From: Schizonepeta tenuifolia
Lineage: Eukaryota > Streptophyta > Magnoliopsida > Lamiales > Lamiaceae
Direction of reading: 5' to 3'
DNA length: 64,000 nucleotides
Assembly (NCBI GenBank): GCA_029490685.1
Contig: CM055957.1
Location: 68,029,294-68,093,293 of the forward strand
Below, in pieces: positions 44,568-55,557 of the stretch (positions are counted from its first letter, which is position 1; each line of letters starts with the position of its first letter). The notes under the pieces were generated by a model. It saw nothing but the letters and a program-made list of their open reading frames with translations, had not been told where the DNA came from and ran no database searches. The position numbers were made by a program, and so were the translations under genes.

Positions 44568-47004
44568 AGAAATATTATGTCTAAAAAACTAAGAAACATA
44601 TCCAGTTTTTATTGCTAGCTTAATTAAGGTGATAGTATACACCATCTCTGGCACCTCGTAGAGCAAGCCAGGTTTAATAATGCGTCTATATGAGCCATTT
44701 CTTTTCCTTCATGGATGTAATTATGTGCGCGAAGTTATGAATGAATTGCGTATTTTGTTTTTCCAAAGTTGAATCAGAGTATTTCAAAAGGCTTAGGGTC
44801 CAGTACATTCGAATCAAGTTAAATCGAAGTCACCAATAAAGGGATAAACAAAGATTAGGAAGACTACACCAGAAAAACCAGATATAAGAAATTTCGCATC
44901 TTTATTAATTAAGTAGCTAGTTACGATGCCAATACATCGTAAGAAGAAGTTGACAAGACATGAACCCTGAACCTTGAACCCTTACAAAACACAGTAAATT
45001 AAATCTGTCTCGGCAGATCTGGCAGGCAGAAGAAAGATCGGAAGTCCACGAGCAGACCTTATTGATAGCCACTGCATGAAAATCACCAGATCACACATCT
45101 GGACGAAACCCGAGCAAGAAAAACCAGATCTGCCGTTCATAGGAAAAGAGGGTCAAAAGCGTGCGGATCCTCAACCCTTATTCTCTACGCTTTCAACCCC
45201 GTTTTCGATACAAAAAGCACCGAAACAGATCCCGGGAGCCACAATAGAGCAGCATGGCCTCATCATCCATTACTCTCCCCCGCAACTATAGAGGTCCAGG
45301 AAGTCAGAGCTGATTTAATGAAGCAACCGTCAATTCCTGGCTCTAGGAGGAATCCAAGAGAAGTGTACTCAAGCGCCAAAGAGAGAAGAAGGGACCCTGG
45401 GACAGCCCTGTCTATCTAAAGAGCAGGAAGACAACGGTACTTCTTCACTTAGGATCTTCATTTCCTGCTCCCCGGGCTCGATAGCAGGGTCACGGTCAGG
45501 AGTGAGGAGGCGGAGACCTAAACTGTTGACAACCAGACATCGATGACCCGCATCAGATGTCTGACTACAACAAGGGTCACATTTCAGATGTATGACTACA
45601 ACGAGAAAAGGGCGAACAAAAGGTTTAGGGGCGGCTCAGAAGCCGAACGGGAAGAAGAAAGGAACAGAAAAAACAATAAAAACATAGCAATCACACAAGA
45701 AGAATGAAATTAATTACTTGGAGGTCACTTACAAAAAAGGGTTGTAAGGAAAAAGTAAAAAAGACGTGAGGAATTTATAAGCGCAAAGAGCGGCCCGAGA
45801 ATTAATGAGGTAGAAGACAGGTAGAACAGTAACGGTCATGATTATTTATGAGCGTTTAAATCTTGCATCTTTCGGAAGAGAAGCAAAAAGAAAATTTCCT
45901 CTTTTAAGAAAATAATTTTCCTCTTGTGTCAGATTCTTTTCCTTTCTCGGATTCCCGAGACAGCATCGAAAAAAGGAAAAGAAGAAAATTCGGCAAGATA
46001 TGCTAAAGCCCACTCGAGTTTATAGAAAATAGGGGCCAAACATGACCTATCCACGCTGGAAAAGCTTTATTTTATTTCATTTTAAGGACAGGAGGAATAC
46101 AATGCAAAGGAGTCGATAATCAGCCTTGAACCTGGTCCAATATTACTAATAAAAATCCAACTACACCAGCCCTCCAACATCAAAAAGTAACAAAGTCACT
46201 GAAATGAGAAGGAACAAAAGGTTCCTGCACACTACAATGGCGAATAGCAATACTGGCTTCTTAACGAAAAAGAAGAAAGTCTCTGTATGGAGGTCTCCTT
46301 AAAAGAATCTGCAACTACAGGGACGCGGAGATGAAACCGCGCCAACGACTGTCCCCAAGACCGGGCTACTCCCTCCTTTCTTGATAGGAACAGGGAAGGG
46401 GAGGTAGCTCACTAAGGCGGCTGGAGACTGGAGCCAGCTCTGGAACCTCCGCAGCTAGAAGCGAGCAACAATCCCCGCCATTCGAAGATGAGGGGAATTT
46501 GAGATCGGCCAAAGGCCTCAGATGTATGACAACAACAAGAAGAGCAAATAAAGGTGTAAGTCTCTGAAAAAAGATCCAACGTGAAGACAGAAAAAACATC
46601 CATACCTTGTTCCTCAAATTAGGATATGTGAAATATCGCAACATGCATAAATTTATAGGAGAGCCAGATGATCATTATTTAGAATAGGACAAGTTTGAAG
46701 AGTAGGTGGGAAAGCAACACATAAAGGGCAGAGGTGAATATTTCAACATAATTTTACCTACCAATCAAACTCCACCTTAATAAAGTATAGCGAAAATTAA
46801 GGCAGCACATGTTCAAGTAACCAAAAATTAACTAGACAATCGGCAGCAGTATATACCAAGCAAAGGTGCCAAAATAAGCACAATCGTCACAAAAGAAAAC
46901 AAGGCCGGACTGGACATCATATTCCTATCTAAGTCAGAGCAACATCAAGGTCAAAGGAAAGTTGTAAAGAGTCATAAGAAACATAATGGCTCTGAGCCTG
47001 CACT
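44568..47004. other. Tat element spacer between integrase and antisense gene
   Basis: No supported sense gene. Blocks such as CAGATGTATGACTACAAC near 45585 recur in altered form near 46520, showing internal duplication. Small frames (for example 46366-46644 minus) have no recognisable domain. Confidence 0.45.
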
Positions 47005-49802
47005 CTAAGCATCAGGAACTTCAACCGAGCTGGCACTAGGAAGAGAAGCATCAACAAAGGCCGTTAGCTCCGGGTTCAAATAAACGAAGGGCTCCTCCAC
47101 AGCAGGTAAACTCGAGTCCAGGTCTTCGGATGAGAGAAAATCATTAAGCACTGTCTTCAGAACATCCTCCCACCAGGGAAGGTCTGGAGCTGTCAGAGGA
47201 TCGCGAACAGGCCAGTGAGCTGGCATTGCAGGAATTTCGGCCACCATATCTTCTTGTTTAGGGCGAGCACCCTTCAGACCATATGTATATGAGAAACCCT
47301 GAAGATACCCCGCCTGGGTGAAATGGCGGATATCAGGGAAGAGATCCTTACAGAATTGAACGCTACCGCGATATCCCTAAATGATCCTATCCTTCAGAGT
47401 TCGGAGCAGACCCTGCCCTTGAGGAGTAATGAACAGCCGACGGAAGCAGTCCTTCACTCCAGCCGACAGGCCCACTTCGTACCCCTGCTGCAGCGCGGTG
47501 GATACCCGTTGTTTAGCCTTACGCCTCTCCTTCTCCACCTGGACTTCCAGATCTTTAATTCTATCACCTAAATGCCCGATTGTGGTATGATAGCTATTTT
47601 TTTCCCGCCCGAAGAATTCGAAGTCGCTCGCCAAAGTTTGATGCTTGGCAGAAAGAATTTCATGAGGTCGCTGCAATTCCATCACCTCATTCTCTTTCCC
47701 TTGAAGACGAGAGACAAGATCAGCCTGCATTTCAGAGTACTCTCGGGAAAGTCTCTCAGATTTACGCTCGACCGTCATTAGTTTCTGCGATATTGTGTTG
47801 CCGTCTTTCCAAAATTCAGCAACAAAGTAGGCCAGAGCCTACGAAGTAAAAAGCCACAGATCGGAAATCATAAACATAGAACAAAGCATCAAGAGAAATG
47901 GACAACGAATAAGTGGAAGTGATAGGAACTTACCTGAACTAAGCGGATGCCGATCTGAGCCCGTCGGCACTCAAAACTTTCTTTTTGAATCTTTTCCAAA
48001 TCCTGAGGAGTGGGGAGTGAGTGAGCGATAAACTCCCCATATTTCTCAGGGAAAAGCTCAAGCAACCCAGGGAAGTTGCTCCCAACTATACTAAAAAATG
48101 AAGAATTGCCGCTGGCAGATCCTGAGCCTTGAGCAGAAGCCTCTACTAGCTCCTGTAGAATGGCGGTGGGGATTAAAGGTGGCGAGTCTACTGATCCAGC
48201 GGTGGTCGAAGGTCCCGAAGGTACCAGGGAGACAGACACCTTCTTAGTTGCGATTTGCTGAGGAAGAGATTGCAAAGTGCGATTCTTTTTTTTTTCTCGC
48301 AGGCGGGAGCAGAAGTTGCTTCAGCACGAGCCCGGTTGTCGTGAAATTTTCGTTACTTCTCCCTTTCTTGGGCTGATCTATCCTCTTCTAGCCTAACTGT
48401 CGCAGAAGGAGATCTGCTGCGACCAGAGTCTGACTTCCTCTTTTTTGAAGAAGGGCCGGAGCGAGCCTGCGGAGCCAAAGTGGTTTCAGATGCATCTTCC
48501 ATAAGCACAATTGAAGGAGATGTCGCCCTATTCTCGACTTGCACGGTAGCGGGCGATACCACTCTGTTTTCAGCCTGAGCCAGCTCTAACTCACTAGTTG
48601 ACGTCAGCGCAAGAGGATCCCTGGTGGACGAGCGATCAGCCTCCATTGCAGCCAAGTTGTCAAACAGTCGTCCTGCTTGACCTCTGCTGCAGAATCCAAA
48701 TCACCAGCACTGGAATCAGGTGGCACCCCCAGACTAGCCAGCAAAGAGTCTAAGTCCACATTCAAGTGCCATTTTTGAGCAAGGGATTCTTCCGCCATCG
48801 CTGACAGAGCAAGACCAACAAACCTTAGATGAAACGGTTAAGAAGATATTAAAAATATGCATTCAAGAAGTAGGGACTACCAGTCTTGTAGATCTTGAGG
48901 GGGCGACTGGGATTGCCCAGAAGTCCAAAATGTCGAAGGATGCGCGGAGAGCGCAATATCTTTACGATATTAAAATTATTCGATTTTCCCCTTTTTCCCT
49001 CACCAGGATTCTCAATATCAGCAAACAAGGAGAGGGCTTCCATAACTCTAGCATCTTGGGGAAGAAGTTGGGCAAGCGTGATGCGATGGCCGGGGTTCTT
49101 AGCACCTAATACCCAAGCACGGGCAGGAAAAGGCCAATACTCATCTAAAGGCATTACAGCAAAAGATTTGGTTCCCCATTTCTTGTCTATACTCTCTGGA
49201 GAGATGGCAAAGCGAGCAAGACCCCAGGCCGAGTTCGGAAATAATAAAAACATTTGCTCTTTTGAATGTCAAAACAAGTGATAAAGATGAGAGGAGGGCT
49301 CGTAATGGAAACTTGAAAAGAGAACATAAAATCCAAAAACAGTACGGATTGCTGAGGGAGTAAGTTGGTTAGGCATAATGCCATACTCCTTACACACAGC
49401 GCATAAGAAGGGGTGAAGAGGAAACCTTATTCCCGCCAGCACTTGATTATACCAAAAGATCATGGCGGGAAAGGAGATCTGGTTTGCAAAATTATTGGGA
49501 TTCACCACAGAATAAACAAAATCATCAGATTTTAGTACCCGTTGGACAGTTGCGAATTCACCTCCTAGTAATTGAGAAGGTTCACACACTGGGTCAGTTG
49601 CAACGTTTATCGGATTCCTAAGGATTTCCTGCAACCTTTCTTCCCCAATCTCTTTCCTAGCCCTAATTTACTCTCGCCCAGAATTAGAAGATGAGGTGCT
49701 CGATTCAGAGCGCTCCGAAGAAATGGCTCCATGCGAGTCAACATAGTTAGTGATTTCTTCATCTAAACTGGTGTTTAGGGATTGTTCGGCAGAATTCGAC
49801 AT
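47005..49802 (-). pseudogene. Antisense gene of the Tat element, 'putative gypsy-type transposon' family
   Basis: The gene starts at ATG 49802 (MSNSAEQSLNTSLDEEI). After a TAA at codon 45 it continues in frame to FPLHPFLCAVCKEYGIMP and QLTPSAIRTVFGFYVL, the core of the Pfam 'Transposase_28 / putative gypsy type transposon' family. Further exons follow with plausible GT-AG gaps: 49253-48882, 48798-48353 (Ser-rich, one frameshift near 48650, basic SSKKRKSDSGRSRSP), 48275-47889, 47778-47377 (long coiled coil KNSYHTTIGHLGDRIKDLEV) and 47247-47005 (acidic tail). It lies wholly between integrase and the 3' LTR on the opposite strand. Antisense genes of this kind are known in some Tat-lineage elements; function is unknown, with roles in silencing or nuclear RNA handling only guesses. 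This copy is broken. Confidence 0.72.
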
Positions 49803-50272
49803 TTCCTCCCCCCCCTCAAAATAAAAAATGCTATCACAGAACGAAAAAGAAAAGCGACTATTAATAGGGATCGAAGACTAAAAGAAATACCTGAGACCGC
49901 CGGAAAGAAGCTAAGGAAGTGGGAATGGAAGGAGGAAAAGCGGAGTCAAGGTCTTCCGATCAACGATTAAGCAGGAGATATCACACGGCGAACAAGGGGA
50001 ACAGTTCGCGATAAAAGAAATGGAAAAGAATTAAGGAAGAAAGAGAAAGGAAAACTGAAAAGGTAAAAAAGCATAAATTGATAAAGGGAATAACTTGTTC
50101 AATTCAAAATTTGGCGCAGTTATACAATCATTATCCTATGGCTGAACTTCAAGAGTCCTTGTCGACGAACGATCCGGATTAAAATGGCAGTTGAGATACT
50201 CGGACGTGCTATCAGAACTGACTATCTCTTTCCTACTTTAAGTGACTAGATAGTGCCACGTCACTGAGAGTA

Positions 50273-50284
50273 GTGGAGGGTGGT
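50273..50284 (+). promoter_or_regulatory. Polypurine tract of the Tat element
   Basis: The purine-rich AGTGGAGGGTGG stretch directly precedes the LTR start TGATATGG at 50285, the expected site for plus-strand priming. Confidence 0.6.
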
Positions 50285-50388
50285 TGATATGGGATGGATT
50301 ACTTCGAGCCCACTAAGTAACAAGGTCCAATAAGCATTGGGCTGGACTGAAGTCAAAACCAAAAAGAGAAAATCGTAACACGATCATG
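50285..50388 (+). repeat. Truncated 3' LTR stub of the Tat element
   Basis: It holds the first ~104 bp of the LTR, then switches at TCATG into flanking DNA otherwise found at 36884. The five bases TCATG are shared by both parents of the junction. Confidence 0.92.
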
Positions 50389-50678
50389 ATGCAATGTCAT
50401 GGAACCACACCAATGAAGAGGATTTCTCATCAACCCAGTATCCACACTGCCGTCGTGGCAATCTTTACCAAACCAGCCTAAAGAAATGGGAATTAGAAAA
50501 ACATCTTTTTCAACTTGTACATACTTGAAAACTACTACTAAACAAGGGCGGCTGCACATAATAACTTCCAAATATAGTACCTATGTTTTCTACCACAAAT
50601 CTGAACTAAATAAGTGTGCAATGAAAAGTCAGGAAACTAAAAAGCAGTCATTATGTCTGAAAGTATCCTAGTCATCAA
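50384..50678. repeat. Second copy of the Tat 5' flanking DNA
   Basis: Near-identical to 36884-37179 with a handful of substitutions. It ends in ATCAA, directly before the complete LTR. Confidence 0.93.
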
Positions 50679-51158
50679 TGATATGGGATGGGTTACTTCG
50701 AGCCCACTAAGTAACAAGGTCCAATAAGCATTGGGCTGGACTGAAGTCAAAACCAAAAAGAGAAAATCGTAACACGATCATGGGCAGGAATCTAAAGCCC
50801 GAAGGCTTGCCATTGTCCAAATGACCGAATTACCCTTCAGCTCCCCTACTATAAAAATATCCTCATTTCCCCCAGCAGAAAAGGGTATCTCTCCCACACA
50901 CTCACACTTTTACACTCTTTGCCTTTCTTTCTCTTTTCTTCTCACCCAAGTTTTCTAACTTAGGCATCGGAGGATCCTCACCGGACAAAACCCCCTGTGT
51001 GAGACTTTTCTCTTTTGCAGGAATCGAGATCCACTTTTCGAGGCAAAGAGTAAAAGATGAGGTAGTTTGCTCAACCTTGAAGCGAAGAACAATTTTATCG
51101 ATTTTGTACTGTTTTATTCATTTTACGTTGTTGATAAGGCGTTAACCCAGTCTTATCA
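50679..51158 (+). repeat. Complete LTR with TSD ATCAA (solo-LTR-like)
   Basis: 480 bp, TGATATGG to CTTATCA, flanked by ATCAA at 50674-50678 and 51159-51163. It differs from the 5' LTR at about 16 positions. Confidence 0.92.
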
Positions 51159-51463
51159 ATCAACATCTTTCTTCCCCAATATTTTCAGGTGAATGATGAA
51201 GAAACCGCACTAATACAGTAATTGTTTTACAAGTTGATGCATGAAATCGAGCAGTCAACTAATATATGTGAACAACATATACTTTAAGCATTTCACTGTA
51301 ATTCCCAAGTGCGATGTTTAATGAAATTAAAACAGAGAAAGTGTCATTGTAGAGCTGAAGCTTTAAATTCTTAAAATGAGTATGACGAATTGTCTAGTTT
51401 CCATATATGACTGATCTATTAGAATAAGTCATATTACAATTAGCAATTATCAATATAGTAACA

Positions 51464-51921
51464 CACAAAATCTCGCCTGCGACCTGCCGCACCCCATGCG
51501 ACCGCACGTGGGGCGCACGCGCCTCACCCACGCGCGACGCGTACTTTTTTTTCCAATTTTTTTTTAATTTCCTGTTTTCTGTTTTTTTTTCCAGCTTTTA
51601 TTTCAATTTTTTTTTAAAAAAAATCTACTTTTTTTTGTTGCCTCTTCGTTTTTTTGTTTGCCGCTTCTTTGGTCAAGATTCGAGCGAGGAGAGCCGAAGG
51701 TCTCGGAGCGAGCCGAAAAAGTCGAAATTGTTGCCCGCCGATTATCTTTATATTAGTAATTGGAGAGAAGGCGGAGCCGTAAAATCAGAGTCGAAGACGA
51801 AGCCAAAAAAAAAGCCTGAAAAAAAATGACCGGGTCAACGGGTCAAACCCGGGTTGACCGGGTCAACCCGACCTGACCCGATCGCATGTGAAATGTGGCA
51901 GGTCGCAGGGGAGTGTTCCTC
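51464..51921. mobile_element. Mutator-type MITE, 458 bp, TSD ATAGTAACA
   Basis: The exact 9-bp duplication ATAGTAACA lies at 51455-51463 and 51922-51930, the length expected for Mutator elements. Inverted ends share CTGCGACCTGCC and surrounding bases (about 18 of the first 25). The interior is GC-rich at both ends, with GGGTCAACCCG-type repeats near 51835-51880 and T-rich DNA in the middle. No transposase. Confidence 0.8.
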
Positions 51922-51930
51922 ATAGTAACA

Positions 51931-53559
51931 AATCATTGCCAGAATGTCACTAAATTGATTAATGAAAAAGCTACAATGTTTATTCTTGAGTTTGTTTTTG
52001 CAATCAGCAACTACTTGAGGGGAGTCAGACCAACAATATCTGCATATCACACAAAAGGTCTGGCAGTCTAATATCATTCTGAGATAATAGTTACGCAAAA
52101 TCAGAAGCATGCGCGATAACTTACATTAGAGTAAATTACGTTAGCAGCTGAAGAGACAGGCAAAACCTAGAATATTTAATCAGTAATATCTTTTAAGACA
52201 ATGTGTTATTTAAATGAAGGAAAGACAAAAAAAATAAAAATATAAAAGATGTCCACATCACTTCAGGAAACTGCCATGTCTAAGAGTACAACAAAACCTA
52301 CAGCTCTGGACTTGGAACAAAATATAAGTACAAGCAATTTTGCCGGACTCGGACTCAATTTTAACAAAACGTTTTGATATAGGAACTCCTTTGGTGCATC
52401 AATGCAATAACGGTTCGTTCATCACATTGACACACCAAGAGAGAATACCTCAAGTCCACTAGCTTGATTACTTTAAGAAGTAAGCTTCGAGCTTTTATTT
52501 CATACTTCTCCAAATTCAAAGCTGATCACTGATCTAACAGCTTTAAAATTTAGAATCTAAAAATCTATCCATAGCTGCTTGTAATCTCTATCTACAATCA
52601 ATCTGCAGGCACCGATAGCCTCAAGCAGTGGCAATCTACACATGTTCTCACAATTTTTTTAATAAGTAAAGTCGCCCAAGTATTGGTCACAACAATCTTA
52701 AGCGTTCTGTCAGTATAGAACGTACAGAAACTGTGAATTCCATAAGATAAAACACCACAGTTACCTCCATAAACACACTGCTGATAGCAGAGCGACTTTG
52801 AACTATTTCACTAAATTAATCACTTACAAGTTAGGCTACATTGTGAGCTTCTGTTAAAATGGCAAGCAATGCATACTTTTTGTATTTCTCAAGAATTTGT
52901 AACTCTCTATCATGTTCAAATCTTACATGTAGTAATGGAATTCTTAATAATTAGGACATGTAATGCCAGCACTACTATCAAAGAAACCAAATTGTGATTA
53001 TCATTTTCAAACTACAGATGTTCAAGAAAAAATGTCTTGAGAAATAAAAGTTCACAGTTCATTTGAAATTCGAAATTACATGCAACACAAACGAACATGA
53101 TTCAAGCCCTCACTACTCACTAGAAAAGAGTACTTTGATATTATGATGGACAATTAAGCCAATAACAGTTCTCAGTTGGTAAGGAAATATAAAGATTCAT
53201 GCTTTGAAAAACACACTTAAAATACTTCTTCACAAAAACAGCAAATTAGATGTTCTTAGTTCTTAGATGGCTGACAATGTCCAAAACAGTATCAATAGCA
53301 AACCTAACAGAGTAAGATTCACTTGCAGCAGATCAAAGATTAACAAAATTAGAGTATGAATAAAAATGTAAATTGAGGAAAAAAAGAAAAAGAAACACTG
53401 CATAGACATGTCAAACATTTCTCAGCATTGCAAGTAGAAAGACTGAAATCGTGACAGCCTGCATAGCATACAATGTAAGTTCAATATAGGGCTCTCGTTT
53501 TGTCCTGAAGCAAAGAAAAAGATGAGCCCATAGATAAACATTGACCAAATGGTTAAGAG
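51931..53559. other. Anonymous spacer
   Basis: Moderately AT-rich DNA with no recognisable gene. A minus-strand frame near 52110-51920 lacks known motifs. It could be intronic to an unrecognised gene, but no exon could be supported. Confidence 0.4.
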
Positions 53560-53964
53560 TCACAAGCAAGAGTGCACAGCCGCACCATTTCCAACGAACA
53601 TCATGAAGTTCTTCATAAAAACAAAATCTCTTCCAACAACTGATGAACCCATATTTGTGTCCATCTTTTCTTGTGTTTTTCTTGTATTTTTAGTCTTTAT
53701 CGAGTCAAAGTGTGTCTGGGAGGGCACAAAGTCGATAGATGGTGTGCAGGGAAGAACATGTGGGATCTTGGACAAATTCGGCGGAAAATCTGTTGTTGAG
53801 ATGCTGAGATGGTGATACGATGCAAATGGGCATAGGGTTGGAAGCTTGTAGCTGGGCAACATCGAAATATTCAATCTACAAGTCAGGAAATACCTCCCCA
53901 TATCCTTGAAGCCAACAGACAGAGTACCCGGAGGAGCCAAGATCTTGGTCAACACAGGAAGCAA
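53560..53964 (-). CDS. Unrecognised open reading frame, 134 codons or more
   Basis: A minus-strand frame is open for 134 codons and slightly further upstream (LHPELLPVLTKILAPPG). It is unusually long for this AT-rich stretch and reads GFKDMGRYFLTCRLNISM, YHHLSISTTDFPPNLSKI and GRDFVFMKNFMMFVGNGAA. No domain, signal peptide or family is recognisable. It stops about 30 bp short of the presumed Athila LTR start, so it could be the remnant of a host exon cut by that insertion. It may equally be chance. Confidence 0.25.
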   Translation of the reverse strand: MLPVLTKILAPPGTLSVGFKDMGRYFLTCRLNISMLPSYKLPTLCPFASYHHLSISTTDFPPNLSKIPHVLPCTPSIDFVPSQTHFDSIKTKNTRKTQEKMDTNMGSSVVGRDFVFMKNFMMFVGNGAAVHSCL

Positions 53965-53995
53965 TTCAGGATGCAGACATAGAAGGCAAGATGTG

Positions 53996-55238
53996 AGTCG
54001 AGCCAGCAGCAGATTTCTTTTCCTTCAAGGAAGATGATAAGGATCGAAGATTTTTTTTCCTTATCCTAGCCGGACCTAATCAAAGAAGATATCTACCAAG
54101 CAAGGAAAGTGAATCGTGGCTGCACGGATGAGAGAGAAGGCGGATATGATATGCATGGGAAGAGTCCTTCACCAACAAGGAATCTACCTCAACCCTAATT
54201 CCATCGCCTATATATATGACCGACTCCACAATGTAATGTGTGCCATTTTTATTCGAGTTCATAGCTTAGTTCTGCATTCTAAGTTTGAGAGGAAGTGAGG
54301 AAGAAACAAGTCCTGTGAGCGATTTACTTTTATGTTCGTTTTATATTTTCTGCATTAGTTTAGTTGTTGGCTTGAAACCAAAACCTCAGTTGCTGACTTA
54401 TGCTTTTGAGCAGCAACCCTTTTTCAGTTTATGTTAAGTATAATTTCCCTTATTCGATTTGTATTCTTATTTAATATTATGTCTAGCTAAATTTATTGTT
54501 TGGGTTGGATGTAGATGAAGTGATCGTAAATTACTCGTTCTTAACTCGTGAGGTCGAATTGTGTTAGTTCGTTAGTTGATTTTATTCCCAAAACACTTAG
54601 GATTAATTTTAGACTTAATTGATATTGACATATGATTGATCACCATCTAGAAATTGATATTAAGTCATTAACAGGAATTGCGATTTAACTCGAGAGTGTC
54701 TTTCGTGCCCAAGAAGGTAAAGAGTGTTGGAGGGCAGTTGGTATTGACCTATCTCTTGGCTGTCTTTGGTCTATTTATTCTTAATGCCTTTTGGGCAACA
54801 TCGTTATTGAAGTATCTTCGTGACTTTATTGATCAAGAGAGGAGATCTTGCCTTCTGGTCAAGATCTGTAAAATTGGATAGACATAGGCTAAGTGTGTTT
54901 ATATCGTGACTTCGTAACCTTTAGGGTATAAACTAATCTTTGTCTTAAACCAAGCGATAAGATTAGTTAATTGAATATCTTTGCACCTATGAACGAGTGA
55001 TGAGTAATTAGGATCATTGATTTGAAACCCAATCCAAACTCTTTTGTTATTTTATATTTTACTTGTTGAGTTACAAAATACATTGCAGTCAAAATTCCTT
55101 TTGTTGAGTTCAATTTGAAGAGCACATCTACGACAAGTCCCTTGGGATCGACCCCACTTGCCATTAACTACTACCTTGTTAAACAAGAGGTGTTTATAAA
55201 TTTATTTGTGCGAAGAGTGTAACGACAGCGCTTCGTCA
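53996..55238 (+). repeat. 5' LTR of the Athila element
   Basis: The right end is fixed by the primer site. The left end near 53996 is tentative. CCTATATATATGACC (about 54208-54222) is a plausible TATA box. Inside are only short accidental frames. Confidence 0.6.
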
Positions 55239-55241
55239 AAT

Positions 55242-55259
55242 TGGCGCCGTTGCCGGAGA
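55242..55259 (+). promoter_or_regulatory. Primer-binding site of the Athila element
   Basis: TGGCGCCGTTGCCGGAGA starts three bases after the LTR end CTTCGTCA and is the usual Athila-type priming sequence. Confidence 0.88.
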
Positions 55260-55557
55260 CTGGTTTTAAGCTAGTTTGCTCTTCTAGCTTGAGTGAGCAC
55301 GGTTTATGCCCAAGCCACATCTACGGAGAGGCAGAGATCTACAAGATCACGGTGTTTGCTCGGAGGTCATAGCTGGGAGAAATCGAGCAGAACAACGCAA
55401 GAAGAAGAAAGATCTGGAGGAAGGCGTCAACGAACCTTCAGAGTTGCCGAGCTTGACAGAAGATCAGTAAATTGAGCAAGAAGACGAATCTTGCTCAACA
55501 GCGAGTACAGACATCGAGAAGTCAACATCCAGTTCAGAATCAGAGACATCAACAACC

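Larger units (their letters stand above)
37180..51158 (+). mobile_element. Tat/Ogre-lineage Ty3/gypsy retrotransposon, ~14 kb, rearranged 3' end
   Basis: In order it contains: a 480-bp 5' LTR; a primer-binding site TGGCGCCGTCTGTGGGAA; a leader with 87-bp tandem repeats; gag; protease; reverse transcriptase; archaeal-type RNase H; integrase; a long spacer carrying an antisense gene; a purine tract; a truncated LTR; duplicated 5' flank; and a full LTR. The primer site, large leader, second RNase H type and antisense gene fit the Tat/Ogre lineage. Gag to RT lie in one frame broken by several stops. About 16 differences between the first and last LTRs over 480 bp suggest a moderately old insertion. 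Confidence 0.88.

Noticed and set aside
47323..47849. Plus-strand ORFs inside the Tat antisense region
   Set aside because: They are complements of the coiled-coil exon on the minus strand; the minus frame has the better domain evidence.
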